Counted from the stretch's first letter, positions 1 through 9,236 are shown. The stretch is DNA of 64,000 nt from Saprospiraceae bacterium (GCA_028279185.1 JANQSS010000042.1:62001-126000), one strand, 5' to 3'. Translations and numbers: made by a program. Notes: generated from the sequence alone by a model not told the origin.

Positions 1-440
1 CGATAGTCGAATCCGAACTGCTTGCCGCGTTGAGCAGGTATCAATCCAATGAAAATGCCTTTCATCATCATGCACAAATTCAAGCGGCTTTAGAAAACAG
101 GAATGCAGTCGATGAAATGGACAAAGTCCTTTATTTGCCGACGCAAGAAGGCGGAATGAAAATGCTACTACGACACATAGTCAAACTTGAAGGCGATCGA
201 AACTATACACAGATATATTTATCGAACGGGCAAAAGAAAATTTCATCAAAGACGCTTGGTTATTTTGATGAAATATTAAGCGGGAACAATTTTTTTAGAA
301 GCCATAGATCTGTAATAGTTAATTATGTATACATCGATAGACTGGCGGACGATCATTTTATATTAAAGAGCGGATCGGACATTCCGATTTCTAGAAGACG
401 GAAGGCAGAAGCAAAACGCTGGTTTGTGCGAGAGGTTTAG
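1..440 (+). CDS. LytTR DNA-binding response regulator, C-terminal part
   Basis: The reading frame is open to the left edge of the window, so only the C-terminal half of the gene is present and the start and receiver domain lie outside. Residues from about position 165 onward form a LytTR domain: a pattern of basic and aromatic residues (KLEGDRNYTQIYL), then FFRSHRSVIVN, then PISRRRK near the end. LytTR domains bind DNA through beta strands and in Bacteroidota usually sit behind a CheY-like receiver controlled by a membrane histidine kinase. No kinase is visible in the window; it would be expected upstream. The family assignment is certain; the full architecture is inferred. Confidence 0.9.
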   Translation, partial: IVESELLAALSRYQSNENAFHHHAQIQAALENRNAVDEMDKVLYLPTQEGGMKMLLRHIVKLEGDRNYTQIYLSNGQKKISSKTLGYFDEILSGNNFFRSHRSVIVNYVYIDRLADDHFILKSGSDIPISRRRKAEAKRWFVREV

Positions 441-745
441 CTGTGATTTTAGCGTTGCACGTGACGCTTTTACTTCCTTTTTACCTGCACAACATCCGAT
501 TAAGCGTTTAATTTATGTCGAATGAATGAACCTTGTGGGTTGTATTTCACATTAAACTGTAACCTCGCCCAATTCCACCTGACTACTTCAAAATTGCAGT
601 AATGCAACGTTACATTTCAGTATTTTTTGGAGATTTTCTATAACAACTTATTTCTAAGGGGCCATAGCCTACGTTCAGCCGATTCGCCGTATCTTACATG
701 CGGATTGAACATAAGTTGCGGTAGGCTAAACTACCGCGTCTTACA
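441..745 (+). other. Intergenic region with nested inverted repeats, possible attC-like site
   Basis: No gene is seen. The right half holds two nested dyads: CAACTTAT (644-651) pairs with ATAAGTTG (711-718), and TAGCCTAC (665-672) pairs with GTAGGCTA (721-728). The left edge reads ATAACAAC, resembling the cores of the palindromic spacers found later in the window, but here in plus-strand orientation ahead of the DUF6090 gene. The two stems overlap and cannot both form at once. Assignment as an attC-like site is weak. Confidence 0.35.
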
Positions 746-1390
746 ATGAAACAATACATGAAGAACTGGAAAAAGAACATTGTAAAGTATTTATTCGAAC
801 TTCTAATAGTTGCCTTCGGAGTTTTTTTAGGAATATACGTTAGTGAATGGAATTCAAAAAAACATATCAATGAAAATACGTCCAAATCAATGAATTTTAT
901 CATTGAAGAAATGAAGTCCAATCAAAAAAATCTTTTGAAATCAATTGAATACCATGAGCTAATAAAGTCGAATTTAAGAAAGATTACAAAACAGATTAGT
1001 GAACATGAAATTAGCAAGCCTTATTTTGGTAATAAGGCATTTCATGTGTCGAATATAGAAGGTTGGGCTGGTATTGGGTTGTCTAAGTTCAGGACAATAT
1101 CCTTTGAAGGAGCAAAAATGAATAGTATTTTTCAAGAAATGGACTTTGAGATAGTACAACAAATAGCTAGTGCCTATAAACAAATTGAATTTAATCAAGA
1201 ATTTGGTACTTCCGTTCTTGATAAGATGCTTCAAACTAACTCAACAACTAAAGTGGTAGATGTGATAGGAATTGTAGAGTTGTTAACATCTGATGTCTTG
1301 AATTCGGAAAAGGCGCTGAACCTCGAACTTGAACATACAATCGAATATCTTAAAAAATACGAGACACGCAAAAAAACAAAACCGCAATAG
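746..1390 (+). CDS. DUF6090-like single-pass membrane protein
   Basis: A protein of 214 residues. A short basic N-terminus is followed by one hydrophobic segment at about residues 15-33 ending in SEWNS, which is the signature of the DUF6090-type proteins common in Bacteroidota (the family often reads INNWN at that position). The remainder is a mostly helical soluble domain with many Lys, Glu and Asn residues. A second member lies at 35782-36513 on the other strand. Function of the family is unknown. The ATG start is preceded directly by the palindromic spacer, and the gene stands alone. Confidence 0.7.
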   Translation: MKQYMKNWKKNIVKYLFELLIVAFGVFLGIYVSEWNSKKHINENTSKSMNFIIEEMKSNQKNLLKSIEYHELIKSNLRKITKQISEHEISKPYFGNKAFHVSNIEGWAGIGLSKFRTISFEGAKMNSIFQEMDFEIVQQIASAYKQIEFNQEFGTSVLDKMLQTNSTTKVVDVIGIVELLTSDVLNSEKALNLELEHTIEYLKKYETRKKTKPQ

Positions 1391-1543
1391 TTTTTTAGGT
1401 TGTCCATTTTGAGTAAGCTACTTAATTACGCTATTGCCTCTAATATCCCCAGGTAATTCTTCGTAGAATTAAGAGAGAAGAATTTTTGACTAGACTTGAT
1501 AGGTGTTAGAAATATTTGCTGTAAGTTGTTAGTAACAGAAGAA

Positions 1544-2719
1544 ATGAAAACAGTCATTATACTAGCAGTTTTACTATGTGCTGGACATATTATCCGAGCA
1601 CAAAATCACCCTTATGAAGTCAAGTTTTCCTATCAGATCGAAAGCGACTTGGCGAATGAAAAAATAACGCCATCAAAAGCCGGACTTTTATATTCATTGA
1701 TTGGTGACTATCAAAATTCAAATCGATGTTCTGATATACCGGTCTCGTGGGGTATTGACAGTTTAACCCTTGATAATCTCAATTATAAACCCGCACTACC
1801 ATTAATAGTAGAGCAGGCAAGACACCGTTCAATCGTAATAATTAGTGAAAATCATTTAAAGCCCCAGCATAGAATATTTGCAAGTGAGATTATAAGAGAG
1901 TTAACCAAATTAGGGTTTAGCCACTTAGGCCTTGAGACGTTTTCCAACGTATCAAACAGTAATATGCTGCTGGATTCAGCGCTCTCATCAAGGGGCTATC
2001 CACTGAACTCTCCTATTACGGGTACCTACACCTTAGAACCACAAATGGCTGAATTAGTAAGAAATGCAATTGAGCTTGACTATATCTTATTTGCGTATGA
2101 ACGCAGTGAGAAAATTGACGGTAAGGATAGAGACGAAATACAAGCAGATAATATCATCAGGTATATTGAAGACAATCCAAATTCAAAAATAGTAATCGTG
2201 TGCGGATTTCATCATGCGATTGAGTCCGATATTCGTAAAAGAGAGAGGTTTTACTGGATGGCACATTATCTTAAAAGAAAATTAGGCGTAGACCCACTAA
2301 CTATTTATCAGGATAATTTTACGGAGAAGTTTATAGAAAACGAGCACGTGGTATTAAAACAATTATGCATAAGTGAACCTTCTACTTTTATCAATCAAGA
2401 AGAAGAGCTTGTAAAGATATCAGCGCATGTGGATATTGAAGTTGTACATCCTAAAACAACGTATATAAATCGCCGGCCCAGCTGGTTGTATAAAGATGAA
2501 GATTATAAACCTGTGAAAGTAAAGTTGAATAGGCAAGCTCAAAACTTCCCCATTATAGTTTCAGCGTATCGTACGAATGAAACGAGCGCTGTGCCCATTG
2601 ATCGAATCGAACTGAAGCATAAATACGATACGAAGGAGCTTGTGTTGAAAAAGGGAAAGTATCGGATTGAAGTATATGATGGCGCAAATTCTGAAGCGTA
2701 CTTCACCACCGTAGAGTAA
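1544..2719 (+). CDS. Exported ChaN/Tiki/erythromycin-esterase-like protein
   Basis: I place the start at the ATG at 1544 because it begins a clear signal peptide (about 20 residues ending IIRAQ); the frame extends 16 codons further upstream without a convincing start. The mature protein holds SENHLKPQHR near residue 101 and a following GLETF, then VIVCGFHHAIE near residue 215. These spaced His/Glu blocks resemble the ChaN, TraB/Tiki and erythromycin esterase superfamily, which uses such residues for metal or substrate binding. About 90 C-terminal residues form a predicted beta-rich tail. The substrate is unknown. The gene stands alone. A distant cytosolic relative may be the gene at 58181. 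Confidence 0.55.
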   Translation: MKTVIILAVLLCAGHIIRAQNHPYEVKFSYQIESDLANEKITPSKAGLLYSLIGDYQNSNRCSDIPVSWGIDSLTLDNLNYKPALPLIVEQARHRSIVIISENHLKPQHRIFASEIIRELTKLGFSHLGLETFSNVSNSNMLLDSALSSRGYPLNSPITGTYTLEPQMAELVRNAIELDYILFAYERSEKIDGKDRDEIQADNIIRYIEDNPNSKIVIVCGFHHAIESDIRKRERFYWMAHYLKRKLGVDPLTIYQDNFTEKFIENEHVVLKQLCISEPSTFINQEEELVKISAHVDIEVVHPKTTYINRRPSWLYKDEDYKPVKVKLNRQAQNFPIIVSAYRTNETSAVPIDRIELKHKYDTKELVLKKGKYRIEVYDGANSEAYFTTVE

Positions 2720-3027
2720 TGCACTGGGCTTTATATTTTGATGAGAATCTTGACGCCTGCGCAGCGCTTGATTATGAAGCTTTCTTATCGCACGAGGTAT
2801 TTATTAGCACATAAACTTCAAAAAAATAATGGATCGGAGCAGAACATTTTTCATGTTTTCTTTTGCGAAAAGGAGATAACATTACAAAAGCCTATACAGA
2901 TCAATTATTGAACGTCAGATAAAAGCTGACACAATCAGTATTAAAACATGTCTTATCTTAACCTTGAATGAAGCGAATAGGCTGTATAAAACTGTACCTC
3001 TAATACATGTGATCGCTTACCAAATAA
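2720..3027 (+). other. Intergenic region, no gene seen
   Basis: About 300 AT-rich bases between two plus-strand genes. I see no reading frame with a recognisable product and no strong dyad; the promoter of the following DNA repair gene presumably lies near the right end. Confidence 0.5.
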
Positions 3028-3687
3028 ATGGAAAACATGAAACTTTCAACAAAAGCAAAAGACATTTACGCTCTTATTGACAAAGAAAAAACGAAACTGG
3101 GCGATTTACGTAAAATAGCCAAAAAAATTAAAAAAGACCATGAATTGGCTTTGGAGCTTTGGTCCACAGGTGAGTTTCTACCACGACAACTGGCCATCTT
3201 AATAATGGATAATAAACTATTAAACCAAGAGACCATAAATCAACTTGATCAAGACATTCAAAGCCACGAATTTGAGGAACAAAACCACCTTATGGACTGG
3301 CTGATGGCAAACCAACTTACGAAAGGGAAACATACAATACATCTTATGACGTCGTGGGAACAGAACCCCTCAGCGTTACAAAGGCGAACATTTTGGTACT
3401 ATCAGGCGAGGTTGAGGTGGATGGGAAATACGGATCACTCCAATACGGAAGCGTTGTTGGCATCAATAGAAGCCAATATGGCAGGTGAGGAACCACAAGT
3501 TCAATGGGCGATGAACTTTACTGCCGGCCAAATCGGTAAATGGCAGGAAATGCACCGGAAAAGATGCATTGCCATAGGAGAAGAAACAGGTTTGTACAAA
3601 GACGAAGTTGTATCGAAGGGATGTACACCAAGTTATCTGCCGAAATTTATACCTATCGAAGTTGCCAAGTTGGAGAAACAACGATAA
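3028..3687 (+). CDS. DNA alkylation repair protein (AlkD-like HEAT protein)
   Basis: A soluble protein of 219 residues made of helical repeats. The stretch starting LRKIAKKIKKDHELALELW, followed by LAILIMDNK and later WAMNFTAGQIGKW, is typical of the AlkD-like DNA alkylation repair family, whose HEAT repeats wrap alkylated DNA and release N3- or N7-alkyl bases. An alternative ATG lies three codons inside (3037). The gene is separated by about 110 bases from a Crp/Fnr regulator and may or may not be cotranscribed. Another HEAT-type alkylation repair gene is at 44710 and ada is at 31050, so this window has an unusual number of such functions. Confidence 0.75.
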   Translation: MENMKLSTKAKDIYALIDKEKTKLGDLRKIAKKIKKDHELALELWSTGEFLPRQLAILIMDNKLLNQETINQLDQDIQSHEFEEQNHLMDWLMANQLTKGKHTIHLMTSWEQNPSALQRRTFWYYQARLRWMGNTDHSNTEALLASIEANMAGEEPQVQWAMNFTAGQIGKWQEMHRKRCIAIGEETGLYKDEVVSKGCTPSYLPKFIPIEVAKLEKQR

Positions 3688-3796
3688 TGTAAAATAAATT
3701 ATGAATGGGAATCAGCCAGTGATGGATGGCAACGTTCAAAAAGAATATAGTATTAAACGAAAATTTGCAAGTTTACATAAACGTTGAAAGGAAAAA

Positions 3797-4348
3797 ATGA
3801 AGTCCGAGATAAATCAGTCAATCCATAAAACAATTGCAGTAGAACAGGGCGACTTTTTTCTCAAACTTCATGCACCTTGTACGAAAATAGGAAAATTGAT
3901 CAAAGGGGTCTTACGTGGTTTTGTTTATGATGATGATGGAAATGAAATAACGACGCACTTTTATCAAGAAGGAGCGATGATCATAGGAAGCTATATCCCA
4001 AATGTGAAAACAACCTATGCTATTCAAGCTTTGGAGGACTGCGAAATTTCTGTAGCGAACTATTCGGATGTAATGTCTCTGGTCAATAAGAACCAGGAAA
4101 TTACCGATATTGTTAATCGAGAGTTCCAAAAATTAAATAGCCAGCTTCAAGCGCGACTAGTAGCGCTCCTGAATTTAAACGCGCTCGAGAAATATACACT
4201 ATTTCTTAAAAATTACCCAGGCTTGCTAAATAGAATTCCACATTACTATGTTGCGCAGTACTTAGGCATCACGCCTACTCAATTAAGTCGGGTCAGGAAG
4301 CAGTTTTTATCGACAAATGTAAATGAGAACGTCGGTCCACGGCGCTAA
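3797..4348 (+). CDS. Crp/Fnr family transcriptional regulator
   Basis: 183 residues. The N-terminal two thirds form a cyclic-nucleotide-binding-like beta roll; the tail YVAQYLGITPTQLSRVRKQ is the winged-helix recognition helix found in Bacteroidota Crp/Fnr proteins. No cysteine cluster of an Fnr iron-sulfur sensor is visible, and the ligand pocket lacks an obvious cAMP phosphate-binding Arg-Ser pair, so the effector is unknown. The lipoprotein gene that starts 34 bases downstream is a likely cotranscribed target. Confidence 0.85.
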   Translation: MKSEINQSIHKTIAVEQGDFFLKLHAPCTKIGKLIKGVLRGFVYDDDGNEITTHFYQEGAMIIGSYIPNVKTTYAIQALEDCEISVANYSDVMSLVNKNQEITDIVNREFQKLNSQLQARLVALLNLNALEKYTLFLKNYPGLLNRIPHYYVAQYLGITPTQLSRVRKQFLSTNVNENVGPRR

Positions 4349-4382
4349 TTTTACATTTTGATAGATAGAAACCGATAAAGGC

Positions 4383-4994
4383 ATGAAAAATTTTCTTTTC
4401 CTAAGCATGTTACTTCTATTCTTGTGCGCTTGTGGACATGGACAGGAACATGGTGCGCACAATCATCACGGACCACTCGATACAACTGTTGATGAAAAAT
4501 TACAAGATAATGAGAAGTCTGGCGAAGCAACCACTTTTCCCACGGTAGGCTATAGAAAGGTGTATGAAAGAAGTATCCCTTTTCCTGTCGAAAAAGTCTT
4601 CCCGCTAATCGAACCTCAAGGACGTTCATTGCTCTATGAAAAATGGAAGCCAACCGTTTTACGTGAAGGAAAGGGCGAGACGCTGAAAGGACATGTCGAG
4701 TTTTCTACAGATGGCGAATTAGATGTTTTCCTGACCGTGACAGAACATAATCCAGCGGATAAACATATTCAATATTTAATCGTCTGGGGCGATTTCGAAA
4801 TACAACGAATCGATATTTATTGCAGCCCGGGGCAAAATCAAAATACGACTAGGCTAACATGGGTTGAATATAATGCAGGCTTATATAAAAAGGGCGTTAC
4901 GCTGGTAGGCAAATTTGTAGAGGAAGGATATCTCATAAAAGTGGTAGAGCGTTATTTATCGAATATTATTGAGCATTTAACCAATGAAAAATAA
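4383..4994 (+). CDS. SRPBCC-fold lipoprotein
   Basis: 203 residues with a lipoprotein signal (hydrophobic run, then LCAC at residues 15-18) and a His-rich segment just after the lipidated Cys (HGQEHGAHNHHG), which could bind metal. The rest, from about residue 60, resembles a START/SRPBCC domain (PFPVEKVFPLIEP, later LTWVEYNAG). Expected location is the periplasmic face of a membrane. Its last 11 bases overlap the next gene, so the two are translationally coupled. The His-rich linker is the odd part; the ligand is unknown. Confidence 0.6.
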   Translation: MKNFLFLSMLLLFLCACGHGQEHGAHNHHGPLDTTVDEKLQDNEKSGEATTFPTVGYRKVYERSIPFPVEKVFPLIEPQGRSLLYEKWKPTVLREGKGETLKGHVEFSTDGELDVFLTVTEHNPADKHIQYLIVWGDFEIQRIDIYCSPGQNQNTTRLTWVEYNAGLYKKGVTLVGKFVEEGYLIKVVERYLSNIIEHLTNEK

Positions 4995-5406
4995 AGAGTC
5001 ACACCTTCACTTGTCTGATGATGCATTCTGCAAACAAATTGAACGATGCACACTTGATGCAGGCACGTTTACGCATGAAGCACACGTACGACTTGCATGG
5101 ATTCAAATCAACACATTCGGACTGGAACATGCGAAGGAGAACATTCAAACACAATTGCTAAATTTTGTTGAACATGCCGGCGCAAAAGAGAAGTACCACT
5201 CGACACTCACAGTCGCTGCCGTGGAAGTCGTCAATCGATTTATACGTCAATCAAATTCAACTACGTTTGAAGAATTCATTGAGGAGTTTCCGGAGTTAAT
5301 ATATAATTTTAGAGATTTAATCAATCGCCACTATAGCTTTGACATATTTACTTCGAAGAAAGCCAAGTTAACTTATGTAAAGGCGGATGTTTTGCCTTTT
5401 GAATAG
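4984..5406 (+). CDS. Conserved hypothetical cytosolic protein
   Basis: 140 residues, no signal peptide or membrane segment. It contains TFTHEAHVRLAW near residue 30 and is rich in His and aromatic residues, with a C-terminal half that reads YNFRDLINRHYSFD. I recognise the FTHEAHxRLAW pattern as that of a small uncharacterised bacterial family but cannot give a function. The start overlaps the end of the lipoprotein gene (ATG within its last codons), indicating coupled expression. Confidence 0.6.
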   Translation: MKNKESHLHLSDDAFCKQIERCTLDAGTFTHEAHVRLAWIQINTFGLEHAKENIQTQLLNFVEHAGAKEKYHSTLTVAAVEVVNRFIRQSNSTTFEEFIEEFPELIYNFRDLINRHYSFDIFTSKKAKLTYVKADVLPFE

Positions 5407-5840
5407 TTAAATATGTGTTTCGGAAGGTAGAAATACACCTTATTTGAAAAGGAGCTGTGTCTTTTTAAGCAGTTGTTCAAAAACCTTGCGGGTTATGTCT
5501 GATTTTATATTATAAGTGCTAAACAGTACCATCATTTATTTGGTATAAGGTCAAAATTTTGTAAAAACCCCCAAGGTTGAACAAGACGATACCCCAACCT
5601 TAGGGGTTTCTACTATAAGTTGGAATTTAATCCCGCGACCAAATTACGCGGTGCCTTGTTCATGTAATAAATAAAACGCAACCCGCAAGGACTGTAGGAA
5701 GACTTTAAAGCAAAACCTCTATTAGATTTTTGATTGTTAATTATGGAGTAACTCACCCAACTAAGCTCCATGGAGGTGAAACGGAAAGCAAAGCGCTGTT
5801 TTAAAAATTTCATAGATTCGAACAATAAATAGATGAGATA
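5407..5840 (+). other. Intergenic region with a strong hairpin
   Basis: 434 bases. The main feature is the hairpin at 5565-5609, listed separately. A second small dyad (GTGTTTC / GAAATACAC) lies at about 5413-5436. A minus-strand frame of 70 codons at 5613-5825 is open, but I do not recognise its product and do not call it. Confidence 0.5.
5565..5609. terminator. Strong hairpin, probable bidirectional terminator
   Basis: AAACCCCCAAGGTTG (5565-5579) pairs with CAACCTTAGGGGTTT (5595-5609) with one mismatch. It is flanked by A residues on the left and T residues on the right, so it could end transcription from the operon to its left. No gene comes from the right within several kilobases. Confidence 0.65.
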
Positions 5841-6338
5841 ATGAACCAGATCAAATCACTTGTTAATCGATTAAAAGAAGTATTGACCGAAGGGAAGTGG
5901 ATTACTGGAACCAATTTCAAAGAGCAAATCGTCGATGTGCATTGGGAAGATGCCATTCTCAATATGCACGGCCTCAATAGTATAGCGGATTTGACATTTC
6001 ATGTGAATTACTACATCGCTGGTCTGATAATTGTATTGGAAGGGGGACCGCTTGAAATCAGAGATAAATACAGCTTTGATTACCCCGCTATACAATCAGA
6101 AGAGGAATGGCTCAATATGATAAATAAATTCTGCGTAGATGCAGAAAAGTATATTGCACTAGTGGAAAGCTTACCGGAAGAAAAATTGTACGAGTTTTTC
6201 GTTGATGAGAAATATGGAAATGTCCTTAGAAATATCAATGTGATTGTCGAACACACTTACTATCACCTCGGACAGCTCGTCATCATAAAACGCATGATAC
6301 GAGAGGCGGACAACAATACAGACGTACCAAGTGTTTAA
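5841..6338 (+). CDS. DinB-family four-helix protein (DUF1572-like)
   Basis: 165 residues of predicted helical bundle. The metal-site histidines of the DinB fold can be seen in DLTFHVNYYIAG near residue 50 and in VEHTYYHLGQLVIIKR near residue 138. DinB-fold proteins are metal-binding four-helix proteins; many are thiol-dependent S-transferases and most have unknown substrates. It is the first of three unrelated-looking DinB-fold genes in a row, all on the same strand. Confidence 0.75.
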   Translation: MNQIKSLVNRLKEVLTEGKWITGTNFKEQIVDVHWEDAILNMHGLNSIADLTFHVNYYIAGLIIVLEGGPLEIRDKYSFDYPAIQSEEEWLNMINKFCVDAEKYIALVESLPEEKLYEFFVDEKYGNVLRNINVIVEHTYYHLGQLVIIKRMIREADNNTDVPSV

Positions 6339-6379
6339 GTTGTTATTTAAGCGGACTCCAGCAAAACTCAATTCAAAAC

Positions 6380-6835
6380 ATGCAGGAAGTAATACACCAA
6401 CTTGACGAATTACGCAGCACCGTGCAAAACTATTTTAATCAGGCGAGAGCGGAGGAAATAAGCCATCGACCTAGTCCAACAAAGTGGTCGAAGAAGGAAG
6501 TACTCGGGCATCTTATAGATTCTGGTGTTAATAATTTACGACGGTTTACGGAAATACAATTTATGCCAAAGCCATATAAAATCATTTCGTACAATCAGAC
6601 GGGATTGGTTACAGCAAATTACTATCAAGACGCCGACATTGTCGAAATAATGGATTTTTGGGTTTCGATAAACCAGCGAATCAACAAAGTGATAGAAAAG
6701 CTAACTACCGAAGCGTTAACATATAAAATTGAATTGCCGAATGGTAATATGGCAGACCTGCACTTTTTAATCACGGACTATGTCGATCATATGGCGCATC
6801 ACGTCAATCAAATTGTCGACCTAAATCGGGTGTAG
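6380..6835 (+). CDS. DinB-family protein
   Basis: 151 residues. WSKKEVLGHLIDSGVNNLRRF near residue 35 and the tail DYVDHMAHHVNQIVD carry the paired histidines that define the DinB/YfiT metal site. It follows the previous DinB gene by about 40 bases and precedes the next by about 50, consistent with one transcript. The low identity between the three suggests old duplication or separate gain, not a recent tandem copy. Confidence 0.8.
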   Translation: MQEVIHQLDELRSTVQNYFNQARAEEISHRPSPTKWSKKEVLGHLIDSGVNNLRRFTEIQFMPKPYKIISYNQTGLVTANYYQDADIVEIMDFWVSINQRINKVIEKLTTEALTYKIELPNGNMADLHFLITDYVDHMAHHVNQIVDLNRV

Positions 6836-6884
6836 TAATAGCGATAAGTATGTGTATGACATCAAATTTATTTTAATTAATCAC

Positions 6885-7391
6885 ATGGCATCATTAACTC
6901 CACAAGATGGATTTCCATATTATGTCGATCTCGTAAAGGATGAAACGTGTGAAGCGCTTTATGCCTCTCGAGCCAATTTTCAATGGCTACGAGGGATTGA
7001 CGAGTCGATATCTAATTATCGATATGCTGATGATAAATGGAGTATTAAGCAAGTGGTTGGCCATATTATCGATCATGAGCGCATCAAAATGCATCGGGCA
7101 TTTATGTTGAGTCGCAAAATGGACATCGAACTATGGGGTTACGACCAGGTTGTCTTAATTGCAAACAGCCGATTTGATGAATTGACCTTTGGTGACATTA
7201 TATCAGATTTTGAGAATGTGCGTCGAGCTTCGAATAGTTTTGTGCGCACACTGTCGAAAGGACAGTTGGCATTAAAAGGAAGGGCGAGGCAACATGAGGT
7301 TTCACTGGAGGATTTTCTCAAATCGATTATCGGACATGAGCACCATCATGCGGCAGTTTTGAAAGAAAAATATTTGGGATACTCAGGATAA
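6885..7391 (+). CDS. DinB-family protein
   Basis: 168 residues from the ATG at 6885, which I prefer because the DinB domain begins soon after it; the frame can be read 11 codons further upstream. Metal-site histidines appear in KWSIKQVVGHIIDHERIKM and in IIGHEHHHAAVLKEKYL at the end. This last motif is characteristic of the DinB/YfiT subgroup. It is the final gene of the plus-strand run; convergent minus-strand genes follow. Confidence 0.8.
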   Translation: MASLTPQDGFPYYVDLVKDETCEALYASRANFQWLRGIDESISNYRYADDKWSIKQVVGHIIDHERIKMHRAFMLSRKMDIELWGYDQVVLIANSRFDELTFGDIISDFENVRRASNSFVRTLSKGQLALKGRARQHEVSLEDFLKSIIGHEHHHAAVLKEKYLGYSG

Positions 7392-7473
7392 ATTAATAAG
7401 ATTTGAATACTAATCGCACTCCATTATTTCGTGACGTATAATATGATACCTATCTTAAGTTTGCATAGGTGGT

Positions 7474-8139
7474 TTACAAATTGTATTCAATAGTTACCGT
7501 ATTACTCATCAATTCGATTATAGGTACTTGTTCCCACAATTCATCAAGTTGAACATTAGTATTTGAAATAAACAATGGGTTTAAATTAGCGTCTTTCAGC
7601 TTTTTACTTGTAGAGTAGTGATAGGTTATTTCATAAATGCCAGGAAAGTAAAAGTTTGTTCCCTCCAGTCGTTGTGCGCTAAAATATCCATAATCATCAA
7701 TACTGGCATATGGATTAAATTCATCCATACTATTGACAGACTTAAAATCCTCTACTCGATTCGGATTTACATTTATACAATATGCTGATTGATGCCAAAG
7801 GTCTCCTAGTTGTGCATGTCTTACTTCAAAATAACTCAGCGGGCGGCGGATGCCAAGCTCAGAACCGTCGAGGCTGCCCACCAATAAGATGGGGGAGTCA
7901 AGTTTATTTATTAGACGTACCTTTAAATCTGGAGGTTGTCCAACGCGGTACACTCTATTTCTTGCTTCCAGGGTACACACAATTGCGTTTTTTTCATCTA
8001 ATAATTCGTTGAGACGTAGAACTTCGGAGTCAATTGTTTTTTGATCTATGCTACTGAAATGGTTAAATAGAACAAATCCGATGAGGAGGATAAAGACGAG
8101 CCCAAGAAGTTGAACTATTGTTTTAAGCAGTTTCATCAT
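7474..8139 (-). CDS. Hypothetical membrane-anchored protein
   Basis: 221 residues with one N-terminal hydrophobic segment (about residues 7-27), then an extracytoplasmic domain with few charges and a beta-rich appearance, including PPDLKVRLINKLDSPILLVG and FPGIYEITYHYST. The arrangement resembles an immunoglobulin-like periplasmic domain. I do not recognise a named family. It stands alone, converging with the DinB genes. Confidence 0.55.
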   Translation of the reverse strand: MMKLLKTIVQLLGLVFILLIGFVLFNHFSSIDQKTIDSEVLRLNELLDEKNAIVCTLEARNRVYRVGQPPDLKVRLINKLDSPILLVGSLDGSELGIRRPLSYFEVRHAQLGDLWHQSAYCINVNPNRVEDFKSVNSMDEFNPYASIDDYGYFSAQRLEGTNFYFPGIYEITYHYSTSKKLKDANLNPLFISNTNVQLDELWEQVPIIELMSNTVTIEYNL

Positions 8140-8289
8140 TTGGTTTTCTCTTTCTTGTGTATCATTTCGCTAATCTGAAGGGTGGCAATGAGAAAGCATC
8201 GAAAAAATCAAAGAGCGTTGTCTTTTTTATCGGGTCTCGTGGTTAAATATACAAAAAATGAAATTGATTAACGCGAACCTTCATCGCGT

Positions 8290-9171
8290 TCATTCTAAAT
8301 ATACATAGTCATGTATTAAATGCGGGTCCTCCCCTGAATTGTTTACGGTCATTCTTTTTATTCTATTAGCCGTATCGTATTCATATGTATATGTCACATT
8401 TTTAATTGTCGTTCTGCCATCTCCTTCATTTCTGTATTCTTTTCGAACAATTCGCCCGGCGTCATTGAGATATCGGGTTTCTGCTTGAATGAAGGAATAT
8501 TCAGAACTTTCTTTAGCTCCAGTTATTTCCCACTCACACACTATGATTTCCTTGTTTGGTTCGTATTCGTAGTACCTCGTCCACAAAAGTCGACTGTCAT
8601 CATATGCCATTTTAATCGACAATCGTCCTTCGTCGTCGTACTCGTATGTAGATCGATTGTGCGATATGCTGCTTTTTGCCAATGCATATTCTTCGATTAA
8701 ATTATTGTTTTTATCATAGTAAAAATCCTTGTCCTCATATAAGGCCCACTCGCCTGACGAGTAGTCGTCTGGAAATGTTGGATACTCGCCTTTAAACGTT
8801 TCGCTCAACTTCGATTTATAGACATATGTTTTTTCATTGTCAAGCCGTCCTTCTTCATAGCTTTTTACGACACGCATCGTATCAATACCTCTGTACCTTT
8901 TTGGACTTGCGACCGTTATAATTTCCTTTAGCAGACTGTCCTTATAGACATAATATTTACTTTCGTGAATCCCATGTTCTTGGTCTCCATATTTGTAACC
9001 AATAAGTTTCTGGAATAATAGATTACCATGAGAATTAAACTGTTCGATTAAACAAATACGTTCCTCTTCTTCGATGCCTTCTTTTTGTAAAACATGGCGT
9101 TCGGAAAACGTACATTGTGAGATGACATTCAGCGGAAATACTAAAATTAAAAATACTCGAATCAAGCACAT
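8290..9171 (-). CDS. Secreted YD-repeat-like protein
   Basis: I start the protein at the ATG at 9171 because it opens a clear signal peptide ending NVISQ. The mature part of about 275 residues holds several Tyr-Asp rich strands such as YEYDDEGRLSI and YEYDTANRI, the pattern of RHS/YD repeats. It is far too short for a full RHS toxin and has no toxin tip. In Bacteroidota, such short YD-like secreted proteins are common and of unknown role. Confidence 0.6.
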   Translation of the reverse strand: MCLIRVFLILVFPLNVISQCTFSERHVLQKEGIEEEERICLIEQFNSHGNLLFQKLIGYKYGDQEHGIHESKYYVYKDSLLKEIITVASPKRYRGIDTMRVVKSYEEGRLDNEKTYVYKSKLSETFKGEYPTFPDDYSSGEWALYEDKDFYYDKNNNLIEEYALAKSSISHNRSTYEYDDEGRLSIKMAYDDSRLLWTRYYEYEPNKEIIVCEWEITGAKESSEYSFIQAETRYLNDAGRIVRKEYRNEGDGRTTIKNVTYTYEYDTANRIKRMTVNNSGEDPHLIHDYVYLE

Positions 9172-9236
9172 TTTGCGCGGTGAATGGGTTGCTGGTATTC
9201 TTCGTACATCCGGTAGCATAGAGAAAGATATTTTGG

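Noticed and set aside
5613-5825. 70-codon minus-strand frame in the 5.4-5.8 kb spacer
   Set aside because: No recognisable product or ribosome site, and it overlaps the foot of the hairpin region; could be a chance frame.
8290-9171. RHS toxin
   Set aside because: Only a few YD-like strands, short length, no conserved RHS core or toxin tip.
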